This document shows, piece after piece, positions 1 to 12,499 of a stretch of 64,000 bases of DNA. The stretch is from Siphonodentalium dalli (taxonomy: Eukaryota; Mollusca; Scaphopoda; Gadilida; Siphonodentaliidae). How positions within the stretch are numbered: position 1 is the first letter of the stretch; every line of letters starts with the position of its first letter. The DNA is taken from positions 97,268,707 to 97,332,706 of the forward strand of contig CP136067.1 in assembly GCA_032622095.1 (NCBI GenBank), given 5' to 3'. The notes beneath the pieces were generated by a model. It saw only the letters and a program-made list of their open reading frames with translations, was not told the DNA's origin and made no database searches. Position numbers and translations under genes: made by a program.

Positions 1-985
1 GCCAATGCCTCACTTGGAAGTTGTTATGGTAGTTTAGATGTTATTATTCCGTTTTCAGAGTTAGCGATGTTGACCGAGAGCATGTTGATATGTTTTACCG
101 AATATGCCGAAGAAGCAATAGCGTATGCGTTAAAAAAACTGTGACTCGGATAATTTTGTTGTATGAAGAGCACCAAATTGAGACCAGTTAAGGGCTGTCA
201 AGCATGTTAGTGCCAGTGTCTACGGCGAGGTTGAGTTTGGTTGTGTAATGTGACCACAGCTCGTAGGATTTCCTCACAGCGAAAAGAGAAAACTCGTTTA
301 AGTTGAATATTTTGCTCCTGATGTCATCGGATAGGATGGAGAGCAATACCATTACTTGGTCCTTCTGTGCGAGGGAATCAACGTGTAAAAAACAGGGTAT
401 GCCAAACATGTCAATTAGTGAGAACAACACTTGTATTCTCACCTCTGATGTCGTCGAGCAGCCCAGTAAGGCATGCTCACTTGAACAATATCATCATAGT
501 CCTTGCCACACAGTTTGCATTTTCCACATTCCGGTGAGGTAGATAGACTCAGTAGTTTTGCAACAAGCAAGAATTTATGTTTTTCGTGTGCATGCGATCT
601 GCAAGACGTCCAAAGAACAGATTTTGTCAATATGTTATGCGAAGGTTGACAGTGAATCAGAACTTCTCATGCGCTCTTCGCACTCGCGCTTCTGTATTTT
701 GTTGATTTGTAGTTTGATGATTGTTTTTCATTCGCATTTGGATGGGAAATTACCACGTGTGGCGAAGTTATGGAGATATGAGCATAGATTATAGCGTTCG
801 AGTATAGATATAATATTGTTGATAAATGAAGAGTCGTCGGTTGACGTTTGTGAGAGGTGGTCGGCTAAACGTGATGTGAATAGTTCTTGCGACGATTTTC
901 CCTGCGGCATTCTGCAGAGGTTTCCGAAAAAACTGAGTTTACGTTTATCAATTCCCAATGGCTGGAAAGAAATAGTTCAGTGATT
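1..985 (-). mobile_element. LINE ORF2 C-terminal fragment, decayed
   Basis: Read on the minus strand, three broken frames join into the region downstream of the reverse transcriptase of a LINE ORF2. The first (958 to 728) carries a KRKLSFFGNLCRMP motif typical of this post-RT region. The second (630 to 439) carries a Cys motif, C-x2-C-x2-C, as in the CKLC zinc-binding tail of LINE polyproteins. The third (442 to 188) continues as an alpha-rich tail. Stops and frame changes separate them, so it is dead. The 5' part (RT and endonuclease) is absent: the homology stops where the foldback at 949 begins. The assignment rests on motif recognition. The clade was not determined. Confidence 0.6.
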
Positions 986-1326
986 ATCCCATTGTTCGCC
1001 ACACGCCACTCATAACAAACAAACAAACAAACCGCACGGGAACGTCACAGTAGCTTCAATTACCAGAGGCCACACGCAGGGGCATGGACAGCGCTATGCT
1101 GCCCCCAAACACACTGCCATTATACGCCGTTGCTATTTACGCGCCTCTATTATACTAAGCAGGCACATATATAGGGATGGCGTATAAGGGGAGTGCGGGT
1201 GGGGGTGCATGGACTCTATACTAATTGAAGTTACATTGAAACGACCGCGCGATTTGTTTGTTATGAGTGGCGCGTGTCGAAAAATGGGATATCACTGAAA
1301 TATTAGTTTGCCAGCCTTGGGAATTG
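949..1326. mobile_element. Foldback element with about 72-bp inverted arms
   Basis: Positions 949-1020 and 1255-1326 are inverted copies: CAATTCCCAATGGCTGG starts the left arm and CCAGCCTTGGGAATTG ends the right arm. A shared inner block lies around CGCCACTCATAACAAAC. Weaker inverted similarity continues inward (GTAGCTTCAATTA against TAATTGAAGTTAC), so nearly the whole 378 bp can fold. There is no coding capacity. It abuts the LINE fragment on its left. Confidence 0.75.
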
Positions 1327-2129
1327 GTCTGATTTACCAACAATACAATATATATACACCAACAGGGCGAACGGAAGGCGGTGGCAATAGTAATACATTC
1401 ATTGGTTGAATTATTTATTAACTAGTAGAATAATTACATTTATTATAATGATTCCACAGAACTAATCCAGTTCCGAAAATATTCACAGGTACTCAGGACC
1501 ACTAATCCAACGATGAATATAAACGAATTAACATTTAGATTTAGAACCACTAAATAGTGATATATCCAATAAACCAATAGAATCACCACTTCACTATATA
1601 GCGCTCCGCATATCCGATATAACTAACAACAGAACTTGTATCTTGAGAATCTGGAGGAATCTATGGACTATTATTAGTAATTTCGAAACAGTTTTCTTGT
1701 AACGACGACACGTTTGTCACATAATCATGATGTGCAGCATTACCTTTGGCAAAAAGTAAGTTGGTTGTTGGTTACATGTCCAAATGCCTTATCATCATTC
1801 TGGAAGACCGACCTTCGTAATTCATGATCCACTTATACAATGTATATAATATAATAGTATAACACAATCATGCGACTGCCACATTCGACTTTCCAAACAC
1901 ATCTGCGAGTGACTTGGTTTGTGAAAACGGTTCACACGTTAGTCACGTTCATGGGACCAGTCCATGTTGTTTCGGATAATATTTATTCACATTCAACGGC
2001 GATCATTGCATTGTTAATCGGACTGTTAGGCTTGGCTAACGGGCTATTGTATTGAATCTCGGCCAGCGCACGGATTTCGCGTCGTGGTCAACACACGCTC
2101 AACGGCGCAATATCCAGTTAAGTGTCGGT
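1327..2129. other. No recognised feature
   Basis: AT-rich DNA. The only open frame (1870-2055) is 61 codons and shows no family resemblance. I see no repeat or RNA gene here. Confidence 0.5.
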
Positions 2130-2217
2130 CAGGGCACGTGAATAGTTCTTTACCAGAATAAAAGCTCGTCTTCGACTCGATGTATTCTGGTAAAGAACTA
2201 TTCGTGTGCTCTAACCC
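2130..2217. repeat. Palindromic hairpin with C-GAA-G apex
   Basis: Left arm 2130-2168 and right arm 2176-2217 are inverted copies; the core GAATAGTTCTTTACCAGAAT is perfect. The turn at 2171-2173 reads C-TTC-G on the plus strand, that is C-GAA-G on the minus strand. It is one of four hairpins in the window with this turn. Confidence 0.8.
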
Positions 2218-2880
2218 TTACTAAAAGCGGACGCCTGAACTACACAATCATACTAATCGCGGTCATACCGTGATATATTCAAGTGGGCAGTAATTACAGA
2301 GTATCCCTGAAGATACAAGTGTCTATATATCAAAGGCTGCGTGATAATTTAGTTGTGAAGATGAGTGTTTAGAGAACAATAGATGGTGTTATGTTGGAAT
2401 TTGCCAAAAGTTGGAAACATTAAGGTATCAGTTGGACAATTCCGAGCCAATTAAGAGGAGCGCATGCGATTTAATGCGGTTTAAGTGGGTGTGCAGTTGG
2501 AAATTCACAGATGAACACCCATAACAAACGAAGACCACCTACCCAGATCCCTGGATTTAAACGACAGCAGGTTTGAAAATGGTTTGAATACTTCTGATCA
2601 TTGGCAACGACGGGTAACCATGGTAGTGATAACCATAATATTGTTTCAACTGACATTCAAATTGGGTATTTGATAAGATGATAAAAACACGGATGTATTT
2701 TTGAATGATACGGTACAATAGTAGACTGTTATTATTCGTGGTATTCCATAAAGTATCCTCCTCTGATTCTTGTACTATTGAGTCAAAGCATATGTGGTTG
2801 TTTCACAACGCGTCACGTACATTCATTTTAATGTATCATGTTGAATTTGATCTGGTGTCGGTTACACCGAAGACGAAGAA
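2218..2880. other. No recognised feature
   Basis: Short ORFs only (minus 2471-2656, plus 2705-2887), none with recognisable motifs. Confidence 0.4.
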
Positions 2881-3055
2881 AAGATGATAACTATAATGAT
2901 GATGATAATTTTTTGTTGACGACGATGATGGTCACGAAAATGGCGACAACGACGGTGATAATGATGGTGATGATGATAATTATTATGATGGTGTGGGCGC
3001 GATGATGATTATGATGACAGCGACTATGGAATGGTGATGGCTTAGACGTAACGCC
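2881..3055. repeat. Imperfect GAT/ATG trinucleotide repeat
   Basis: A run of degenerate GATGATGAT and GATAAT triplets with interspersed GAC and GGT triplets. It is a decayed microsatellite. Confidence 0.8.
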
Positions 3056-4817
3056 GAAAGTGTTGGCGGATAATGATGTTATAAATCAAATGAACAAACC
3101 GTACAAAAACCATCTCAATGTTCAAATATATGACAAACTGTGACGTCATCCCTATATTGCCCCATATCCCCCATACCAATTAGTTTATGCTTTTCGATTT
3201 TGTTCTATTTACTATACACGAACACCAGAGCTTTGATAATCGAACTCTTTTAAAATTTGATTACTTTCAGCTGAGGTATACATATGTCGAACATGATGCT
3301 TATATTACAAAATTCCACAATTCTCCAAAATATATGCACGAGGCCGCCGTACCATAATGACCATTATTGATGTAATCTCAATTGCAAATAAGTATTCGGT
3401 GGCCATTTAGAAAATCCAAGATGGATGCCAGTTGAGTTGCCTGTTAAATGAAAATGTTACAAGTTCCATCCATACTCATTCAGTGGTGAATTTTCAATTG
3501 ATAATTATTTGTTATGGACCCATATATTCCATTCGATGGACAACTAGTTGAATATAATTTTATTTGCGGCCATTTCGAAAAATATAAGACGGCCGCCAGA
3601 CATCGTCGTAAAAAATGGAAACATGGATATTTGCTGTAAACATATTTATTCTCCCAATAATTTAACATCTATAAATAATACCTAACAATTACCGTTCATT
3701 GGTGCAGAATAGAGTTTTACTTGAAGGATTCAAAAACAAGCTAAAGTTTATTTTATGTCGTCTCTCCGTGATAATTCGAGCAGTATAAACAGTGGTCATA
3801 GTAAGTATAATAGACAGTGAGGGTGGAAGAGATAGAGTTGAAGAAGATGTCGAGAAGTTGATGACATTTACAAGCACATTGTTTGTCACATCACATGTAA
3901 GTCACGAAGAGTAATTATTTGCTCAAAGTTAATGAATGTACATATGTACATCGTATATATGCGGTACACATACACACTATCCACATATATTACTTTATTA
4001 TTATACAAATTAGAGGCACCATGTTTTACTGAAACGTACTGATTTTGCTATAAACTTATGTGTTGCTAATATTATATCAGAATTTTCGCCTACCGATAAT
4101 TGGTCGGTTTGAAGTAGAGTACCTATCTCTGCGTGTGCATCTGGTATTGTATCTCAGATGGTTATGGTGTAGATCGTAATTTAGATTGGTACACCCGTTC
4201 TTATACTTGTGTGATATATCTGACATTCCCTGTTCTCTAAACACAGCAATGAAACGGTGCTTTGGCCTAGATTTCCGTTCATACATTATCGTACATGTAG
4301 TTAGCAGAATCACTGATACACGTATGGGTAATATGAACTTGACGTCGCTTTGTTTCTTCAGCTGAACATTCACTGGTAGAAGAAATGCCCTCGTTTTAAC
4401 GATTTCATACAGCGCAACATCGCTGCCAACATTGGACCGTTATGCATGGGCAGGTTGTAGCATGTTCCACGGTACAAAACTATTTAAGTAACTGGCAGAC
4501 TGTAACAGACCGTTGTATTTTTTTACGGTTCAACACCGTGTAATTAATATTAAGACAATAACTAATAACTGTCTTTCATGGGTCAGCACCATTGTTTTTG
4601 CTCTTGCATGTAATTTGCTAATTTACCGTAGAATTAGCCAAGTTCCCGTGGTGACAATATGATTTCCCGGTAGGCATTACGATTCATATGTTTTAGAATG
4701 GTCGCAATTAGTATTATTAACTGAAAATGCATCTTAGTTCTTCTATTACGGTCATAGTGTTGGTGACACTTAAATCCTCATCAATGCATAAAGAGACAGA
4801 AAATACATTTGAAGTTT
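3056..4817. other. No recognised feature
   Basis: AT-rich intergenic or intronic sequence. The minus ORF at 4077-4373 (98 codons) and smaller ORFs have no recognisable domain and irregular composition, and I do not support them as genes. Confidence 0.4.
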
Positions 4818-4821
4818 GAAG

Positions 4822-4859
4822 AGGATCAAACTCGTTATGTGCCTCGTGGAGTTTGATCC
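4822..4859. repeat. Short perfect inverted repeat
   Basis: GGATCAAACTC at 4822-4832 is answered by GAGTTTGATCC at 4849-4859 across a 16-bp loop. Function unknown. Confidence 0.7.
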
Positions 4860-5509
4860 GGAAAAAGGCTATGCAGGCGTGATGTGATCATCTTTCAACG
4901 ATTCCTAGAAACTTAACATACCCATTTGTATGTTTAGTTCAGTTTACAAACAAGTACAGCGCACATAAGCCTAATCTTCCTAAAGTGACAACACACCCGG
5001 AGATGATGGGATAATTTTCAGCTATTGAGGGTATAGAGTAAACACATTCAATGATGTGTAGAGATATTGCTTCTTAAGGAGAGACATATGTGAAGGAATG
5101 AAGGCATTCCAAGAAAGACCATACACAGTTGCCATATTTGTAAATGAGGCAGGCTTTTCCCGGAAGTCTAAAAGTATACAGTATGGCATAACCATATTTG
5201 TGGAAGAGCAACAAGTTTTTTTCTGAGAAAACTGCGGGCACACAGGAGGTCAGCTGCAGCCATTGGTTGCAGAGCCATATTTGTTTATCATATTTAGTTC
5301 CGGAGATGTCATTTGAATAAAGTTAGAGGAATTAGAACAAGCGGCAGTCAGTTCACTTTCTCTCAATTTTGTGCTGTGGTAGTTTGTATTACTGTTATCT
5401 TACTCTGTTTACTACTATACTATACATGTTATTATCATGGGACGTGTGAGAAGGAGCGCTTCATGGACAGTTAATCATGGATTAAATTCAGAAGCTAATT
5501 ACACAGTTA

Positions 5510-6810
5510 ATGATGTCTTTGGTCAGTCCAGGACAGGATCTCATAACATACAGCAGACTAACTCTGTTCCCCAACAATTCAGATGAAAATCCAGCAAACT
5601 GGACAGTTCAAAGACTATTACGGGAGTTGAATAGAATAGGGATCAGTATGCCATTCAAACGGAAGCCAACTCTGTTGAGACTTTATAAGGACAACAACTC
5701 TAAGCATAGTGACACGTTGGAAGGACCTACAGTTTCTCACATACTGGAGACTGTAGATGTGACAACAGACAATGCACAGACTGATGTTACTGCAGAATCA
5801 AATATACACAGTGCAATATCATCATTAACATATATTGGTGTATATTGGACAATAAATTAAATATGCAACAACCAGTTCAAGAGGTTGAATTTGTACCAGT
5901 CACAGGAGGATTTCCTAACTCACATAGGAGTAGGCAGCAGCCAGAAAGTTCTAATTGTATTCCAGTGGATATAGAGACCGTGTATTAACGGAATATATCG
6001 GCTACACAGCTAGGTTTGGGGCTATATAACTCAGCTATCAATGGTAATGGACAATACCCATTTTCGTCGGACTGGAAAGGTGTATCCATGTCACCGTTAC
6101 CTCAAATTGAGAACATTCCCAGTAACTTAAAACATAAGATATGGGCATGCCATGACACCAATCTGGCCCAGTTACTTATACCAACATTTAATGGACATTC
6201 GGCAAGTGCGAATTCAGAGGTACCAAGGGCAGAGAATCGGCCTGATGGAGGCTAAGTCGGTCAATTTCGATCACAGAATTCATAACATCCTTCAATCGTT
6301 TCAAGACAGTGATGTGCCAGGCCTTCCCACACCGTAGAGAGGAACTGGACATTTACCAGGCAACCATTTTGGATATGTCAAATAGATTTCCTGGTGGAGC
6401 TTTCTGTGAGTACCACAACACATTATCAGCAAAGCTGCTTCATGGCTGTTTAACAACAATACATTAGTGGACTGGTCGGTGCGAGATGACTCGTTGTTCT
6501 GTGATATATTTGCAGGTAAAGTGAGTAAGAATTGTGATTTATGTAAGGCCATTATTCATGCAACTCATTTTTTTGTGTATGCTAAGAATGAGCAGTAATA
6601 TAGCCATGCACGTCCATCTGGGGGTTTCTCTAAATATCCAACACGCCCTAAAGTATTTTTTCAGGGCAACGAGATCTGTTACAATTTCAAATCGGTAAAG
6701 AGCTGTGCAAATAGGTCATGTATTTATGCTCATATTTGTCTAATTTGTAAACACCGACATAGCAAAGTCAAATGTTACAAGGCTATTATGCCGGCAACAT
6801 CTAAATGACT
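5510..6810 (+). pseudogene. gag: DIRS gag-like ORF, broken
   Basis: The open stretch 5510-5860 carries a SAP-like segment (WTVQRLLRELNRIGISMPF) typical of the start of DIRS gag proteins. After stops, the homology continues in other frames: IYQATILDMSNRFPGGAF near 6350-6400, then a Cys/His cluster at about 6670-6790 of the form C-x5-C-x4-C-x3-H-x2-C-x2-C-x4-H-x4-C, seen in DIRS gag C-termini, where it is thought to bind nucleic acid. At least four frame changes or stops are needed to read through, so it makes no full protein. Confidence 0.7.
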
Positions 6811-6839
6811 TTCACAAGCAGACACACAGAAGATCCCCC

Positions 6840-8288
6840 TGTCTGCTACTACTCCAATTAATGTCGAACAGCTTCAGCATGAATTAACTCACCCCGATCG
6901 AAATTGTGTTCAATATTTATTGGATGGATTGCAGCATGGGTTTCATCCTGGCATCCAGGATATACCATCCACTAGCTTTCAGTGTACGAATTGATTGTCA
7001 ACTGTTAGCAACGAGCAAGTGGTGAATGGGTTAATTGAAAAATAAGTAAACAAAGGGTATTTGCTGGGTCCATACCAGAGGCCACCATTCCGGTCTATAG
7101 AATCAATGCAATTTGTCTAGTAACAAGCAAATATTCAGCCAAACAGCTACTCATTGTGGATTTATCAGCACCTCACCACCATTCTCTACATCCATGTGTG
7201 AACTCTTTGATCAACAAAGAGGAATTTTCATTATCATATTTGATGATAGATGATGCTATCCAAATTATATCGGAATACCTGGTTATGTAAATTTGATTAA
7301 TTAGATCCCTTTAAACAGGCGCCACTGGCACCAGAATTATGGCCTTTGTATGGGGTCTGTTGGACAGGGTTATATTATTTTTTATCACAGACTACCATTT
7401 GAAATCGTAGTTGACCTTATCTGTTGACCAACTGTCTACATCAGTCTGCTGGATTGCACATCATAATTATGGCATTGAGAACATCTTATATTTACTTGAT
7501 GATTATCTGACAATTGATAAGCCAACTCAGTCCAGTTGAGAAAGGACCAAATCAGTTATGACCATGTTGTTTAAGAAATTAAATATCCCTCTGGCAGAAC
7601 ACAACACAGTAGGCCCATCACATTGTCTCGAATATTTAGGTATACTATTGGATACTGTAGAAACTGTTATGAATTCAATGTATGCTAGACAAATTCAGTG
7701 CAAGTAAAACATGTACCAAAAAGGAAATGGCAAGCCTCTTATGTCACTTGAATTTTGCAAGTAAAGTGATTGTGCCAGGTCGATAATTTGTGTCATATTT
7801 ACTATCGCTGCATAACTCACTTAAAGAATGTCATCATCATATTACGCTTAATGCATAGTGTATGGCAGATCTGCAATGTTGAGTACTTTTATGAAATGGT
7901 GGAATGGTGTGGCCTTTTTTCCGGATAGTAAGATCACAGAAGCATCAACATTTCAGTTATTCACTGACGCGGCCAGTAAGACTGGTTTTGGAGCTTACTT
8001 CCAAAAACAATGGTTTCAGGCAACATGGCCATCAGTTTTTGAAAGTCAGCAGTTCCCAGACCAGGAATAATCTATGGCACTGTTAGAGCTGTATCATATC
8101 ATCGTGGCAGCTATATTATGGGAACATCTGTGGTCCGAGAAACGTATTCTCTTTAATTGTGACAATATGGCATCCGTGCACATTATTCAGAAGGTCAGTC
8201 CTAAGTGCCTATTCTATTGAAACTGATGCGCAAATTAACACTTGTGTATAAAATATAATTTCTTGATATATGGAAACTTTATTCTATC
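6840..8288 (+). pseudogene. DIRS reverse transcriptase and RNase H region, broken
   Basis: Reading across frames gives the DIRS RT order: the PINVEQLQHELTHPDRN start, a GLQHGFHPGIQDIPS segment, SLINKEEFS-like palm residues, the catalytic LLDDYLTIDKP box at about 7490-7520 (two Asp retained), CLEYLGILLDTV, then the RNase H start LFTDAASKTGFGAYF (7950-7995) and ALLELYHIIVAAILW. The region ends at FNCDNMASVHIIQK followed by MRKLTLV. Many in-frame stops. The 3' continuation lies beyond the insertion at 8292-10906. Confidence 0.8.
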
Positions 8289-8291
8289 TAA

Positions 8292-8939
8292 GGTAGCAGT
8301 ACACGATTTCACGGGTTGTAGGTCGTCTGAAAAATAGAAATATAAGTATCTGGGGGGCATAATGGCCAGTGTAGCCGGTGTTAACTGTGTCATTACTGGT
8401 TTGAAGGTTTATTTATTTTACAAAACTGGGAAAGTTCTCAAAAAAGTGAAAAATTTGGATACGCAACAGGGTTTTCGTATTCAGTGAAGGCCAACTCTGT
8501 GTTATTGATTACAGGAAAATAGCCCGATTTCTCTCCCCTGAATTCTGTCATCTGGGCTCGCAAGACTTTTTTTTCAAATTGATACGATAACTTTTTTTCT
8601 ATTTCAAATATTTCTCAGCTCTAGCATAGCTCTATCAGGTGGAAGAATCTTATTTACTGACATTCGCTCTATCATGGTCTGTTTTTGGGTTGAAAATGGC
8701 CAATTTGAGTAAAAAAATGGGTAAAATTGAGCGGTTCGTGTGTGCTAACCAAGGGGCATAACTCAATGACAAACTGTACGAAGAACCAAAAGTACATTTA
8801 TATGATTACACCTAAAATTTCTGTCGAAATTAAAACATGCTCGATTGGATATATGCCAACGATAATGGCTTAGCATTGATTTGAAGTACAGTAACCCCTC
8901 CCAGGTTGGCAAAATTGCTGGAAATCGTGTATTGCTACC
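8292..8939. mobile_element. 648-bp TIR element, copy 1
   Basis: Begins GGTAGCAGTACACGATTTC and ends with the inverse GAAATCGTGTATTGCTACC, giving 19-bp terminal inverted repeats with one mismatch. Flanks are TAA on the left and TTA on the right. The TWA target and GG terminus recall PIF/Harbinger MITEs, but no transposase is present, so the superfamily is inference. Near identical to 10259-10906, same orientation. Confidence 0.85.
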
Positions 8940-8942
8940 TTA

Positions 8943-10255
8943 AAGAGACATATCAAATTGGATAAATTAGTGAAAATCTACTGAAACATTTTATCTTTCC
9001 TATCTTCGTGTCTGAGTTACTATTGACAGTTTCTATTTATGACTGTTCTCGGAATTAGGTGCATTTGCTTGTAGAGTATTTGTATCAGAGGCTGTAAAGT
9101 TTGATAGTATGGATTCCAGCTTGACAAGTCACTGAATGATCACACCGACAGGGCAAAAAACAAATTCAACGTATGTCTGCTATCGATAAAAAAAACATTC
9201 CGGTTCACATTGGGGGGGGGGGGGGGTTGGTTATGTGATTATATATGCATCAGTTACTCTGTACGATTCGTTTCGAGTGGTGCGGTTTTGTGTAATTACA
9301 TAAAATTGACATTAATTTAATGAAACGTGTTGCCACGCAAACATTTCAACAATGGATTTCCTTGGATACCTGGTATGAAAAGCCATATTAATGTTGGTTA
9401 TTTAGTCTTGGTCGTGTTTCCGAATGACCGAGTAATGTCAATATGTATATTGGAGAGGGGGTAAAGTCAGCTACTGAGTTATCACGAACAGCGCGTGAGC
9501 ACCAGCACAATAAAAATGGTATATAAGATTCCATAAATAATTAAATAGTGTGATTTCAACTTGACAATTAAGTCATTGAATGTACACCGACCGGCCAAAT
9601 AAACATGGTTCACATTTTGGGGGAGGGGTGATTATATATGCATTAGTTATTCCCTACGATTTGTTTGGAATTTTGTTGCGTTCTTACATGTTTATGACTG
9701 ACCACATAAAAGTGATTTGCATGTAACGAAATGTGTTGCTAAGGGAACATCCCAACAATGAAACTCCTCGGATACCACCTACGAATAGGCGTATTGATTG
9801 ATATTGGTCATTCGGTCTTGGTCGTGTTTCCAAATAACCAAATACATTGTCTCTTAACATATTCGGGGGGGGTGTGTGACAAGAACATTGTCTTAACATA
9901 TGCAGGGGAGGATGGGGGGGGGGGGCTGGCTAGTAAATAACCACAGTTTATATGCTTTGGTCAGCAGAATACAGATGTAATATGTCTGTTCAGACTGCCT
10001 TTTTGACTGGGATGTTTAGTTTTAAGGTGGTGGGCATGATGTCACATTTATAATTTAACTGTTTTTTTTTTCGCTATAACCAATAATTTGGGTGAATTTG
10101 GTTCATTTTTATTGAAACCACACTACTTATATTGACCTTATTTCCCATTCGCACTGAAGAAACACCATATGTGTTATATATCAAAGTTATCGGTGTACGT
10201 CAGAGACTTAACTGGACATTTGCGCGTTGAAGGGGGATAACTCTTTTTTTTCCTT
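8943..10255. repeat. Spacer between the two TIR elements, with internal tandem duplication
   Basis: About 1.3 kb lying between the two 648-bp elements. Two diverged copies of a roughly 400-bp unit are visible, about 9113-9540 and 9549-9940. Each contains a CTTGACAA start, CACCGACNGG, a G-run, GATTATATATGCAT and GTCTTGGTCGTGTTTCC. Poly-G runs at 9212-9226 and 9914-9925. No credible coding capacity; the small ORFs overlap the duplicated unit. Confidence 0.7.
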
Positions 10256-10258
10256 TAA

Positions 10259-10906
10259 GGTAGCAGTACACGATTTCACGGGTTGTAGGTCGTCTGAAAA
10301 ATAGAAATATAAGTATCTGGGGGGCATAACGGCCAGTGTAGCCTGTGTTAACTGTGTCATTACTGGTTTGAAGGTTTATTTATTTTACAAAACTGGGAAA
10401 GTTCTCAAAAAAGTGAAAAATTTGGATACGCAACAGGGTTTTCGTATTCAGTGAAGGCCAACTCTGTGTTATTGATTACAGGAAAATAGCCCGATTTCTC
10501 TCCCCTGAATTCTGTCATCTGGGCTCGCAAGACTTTTTTTTCAAATTGATACGATAACTTTTTTTCTATTTCAAATATTTCTCAGCTCTAGCATAGCTCT
10601 ATCAGGTGGAAGAATCTTATTTACTGACATTCGCTCTATCATGGTCTGTTTTTGGGTTGAAAATGGCCAATTTGAGTAAAAAAATGGGTTAAATTGAGCG
10701 GTTCGTGTGTGCTAACCAAGGGGCATAACTCAATGACAAACTGTACGAAGAACCAAAAGTACATTTATATGATTACACCTAAAATTTCTGTCGAAATTAA
10801 AACATGCTCGATTGGATATATGCCAACGATAATGGCTTAGCATTGATTTGAAGTACAGTAACCCCTCCCAGGTTGGCAAAATTGCTGGAAATCGTGTATT
10901 GCTACC
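10259..10906. mobile_element. 648-bp TIR element, copy 2
   Basis: Same length and orientation as copy 1, with about three visible differences over 648 bp. Flanked by TAA at 10256-10258 and TAA at 10907-10909. The right flank resumes the DIRS coding sequence directly. Confidence 0.88.
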
Positions 10907-11787
10907 TAAGAGCAATGACATCAGCGATAGCCTCTCTCGATTTTAGACGGACTGATTCTGGCGGCTGGCACCAAATGCACACCCACCCCTTGTCGGATAC
11001 CAACAATGGAGGTGGTGTTGGCCACCTACATGTAAATCCTTGGGTGAATCAGCTTGTAGCTGCTGCTTTAAATCCTTCAACAGCACGAGTTTATCAAAGC
11101 GCCACACTTAATAAAAGTTGTTGTGATGAATCATGGAAAGTTTCTACCTAATGTTTCACTGTCATGGTGAATGAAGAGATCTTAATATATTATGTACCAT
11201 ATTGTCGACATAGCTACATTGTACAGGGACTTCCTAGCCCATTGCTGAGTGCCTGGGGCCCGCATTTGCAAAACGTGAAGCAGTACTTCGTGGTAACAAA
11301 CGGCTACAAGTGAACCGACAAATGTTCGATTGCCCATCACAAATCCGATACTGGAGGAGATTGTGCAGAAACTCAAACAACCTTTTAGAAGTCTTTTCAT
11401 TGATCTGATATTAAGTTCTGTGAGCATTGTGGCCTTCTTTGGTTTCTTACGATATGGCGACTTTACAGTCAAAAGTGGTAAGTTTGATCCGCAGTTACAT
11501 TTATGTATATATGACGTACAATTTCACTGTTCAAACAATTTACTTTATGCTACTCTACAAATTAAAAACTCCAAAACAGATCCATTCAGGCATGGCGTTC
11601 ATGTGAAATATTTTACGCATCGTTGGATATGACACACAGTTCAGGTTGTGCCAGCTCTTATGCAGCCAGTGGTATTCCAGACCATTTAATTCAACTGCTT
11701 AGTCGGTGGGATTCACAATGTTACACTAGGTACATTCACACTCCTGAATACTCCTTGTCTAGCGCAAATGAAGATTAAATGAATAGT
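10907..11787 (+). pseudogene. DIRS tyrosine recombinase region, broken
   Basis: Directly after the insertion the frame reads KSNDISDSLSRF, the end of the DIRS RNase H region, followed by FWRLAPNAHP. The recombinase follows: NPSTARVYQSA at about 11066, then 11330-11632 with FFGFLRYGDFTV (position of the first catalytic Arg) and a Lys-containing KNSKTDPFRHG. The last part at 11630-11778 reads HSSGCASSYAASGIPDHL and SRWDSQCYTRYIHTP. The HxxR box has lost its Arg (Gly instead); the Trp and nucleophile Tyr remain. Frameshifts separate the parts, so it is inactive. Confidence 0.78.
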
Positions 11788-11832
11788 TTTATGTAAGAAG
11801 TAGCCAATCTGTCAGATATTGAATAAAGTTAG

Positions 11833-12119
11833 CAAGTTTAAATAAGAATACCTGCAACAGATACAATTCTAGGGTTGTCAATCACGACAAATTATAACAA
11901 GTATATTGGTAGCCTACAGATCGAATGGGTTATCACATATTTGCTTCTGGATTCAAGCCTCATATGCAATACCAATACAACATGTTGGGAATCATTGCGA
12001 TTATTAGTATAATCTCCATTTGGGGCTTTCACAATATCGAACTGACAGATTTTCAAGATTTAGTATTACAAGAACCCCAGTGTTCACCGGAACAATCTTA
12101 GGATAACCTGACTAATTTG
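11833..12119. other. No recognised feature
   Basis: Short AT-rich stretch between the DIRS element and the inverted-repeat element. Nothing further recognised. Confidence 0.4.
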
Positions 12120-12499
12120 TCCATTTTCATAACAGACATCACATGCATACCGTAATCTCAGGACTTTTATCCCGTTCAGGATTTGGCCGAAAATGTGCTT
12201 TTCTCGAATTCCGAATCCGGATCCGCCCAATATGTTTAAATTGCTTGAAAACACTACTATGTGGCATTTTCGCATTATATCACCGCTATAACATGAACAA
12301 ACATTGCTATTGAACAGGTTGCAGACATATACTGCTGAATACAGTAATGTTGTCAGAGCGGAGGGCGAATTGCGTCTGAAGAATACACGGGTTATACTGT
12401 CGTGTGCGGTGGTATCTACTATCATAGTACACATTCATGTATCTACCGAGATGAATGTGGAACGTGCATGAGCGCAACATCTGCGAACTGTCCGGTGTT

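Larger units (their letters stand above)
5313..11832 (+). mobile_element. DIRS-type tyrosine recombinase retrotransposon, decayed and interrupted
   Basis: The gag, RT-RNase H and tyrosine recombinase regions lie in the order expected for DIRS elements, all on the plus strand and all broken by stops and frameshifts. A 2.6 kb unit (8292-10906) interrupts the element exactly between the RNase H region and the conserved SNDISDSLSRF stretch; removing it together with one TAA restores the reading frame. The 14-bp word TTGAATAAAGTTAG occurs at 5313-5326 and 11819-11832 and may mark terminal repeats, but I could not establish full inverted or split repeats. Outer limits are therefore approximate. Confidence 0.8.

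Noticed and set aside
4077-4373. 98-codon minus ORF as a gene
   Set aside because: No domain, no conserved-looking segments, no splice or promoter context, and lengths of this order arise by chance here.
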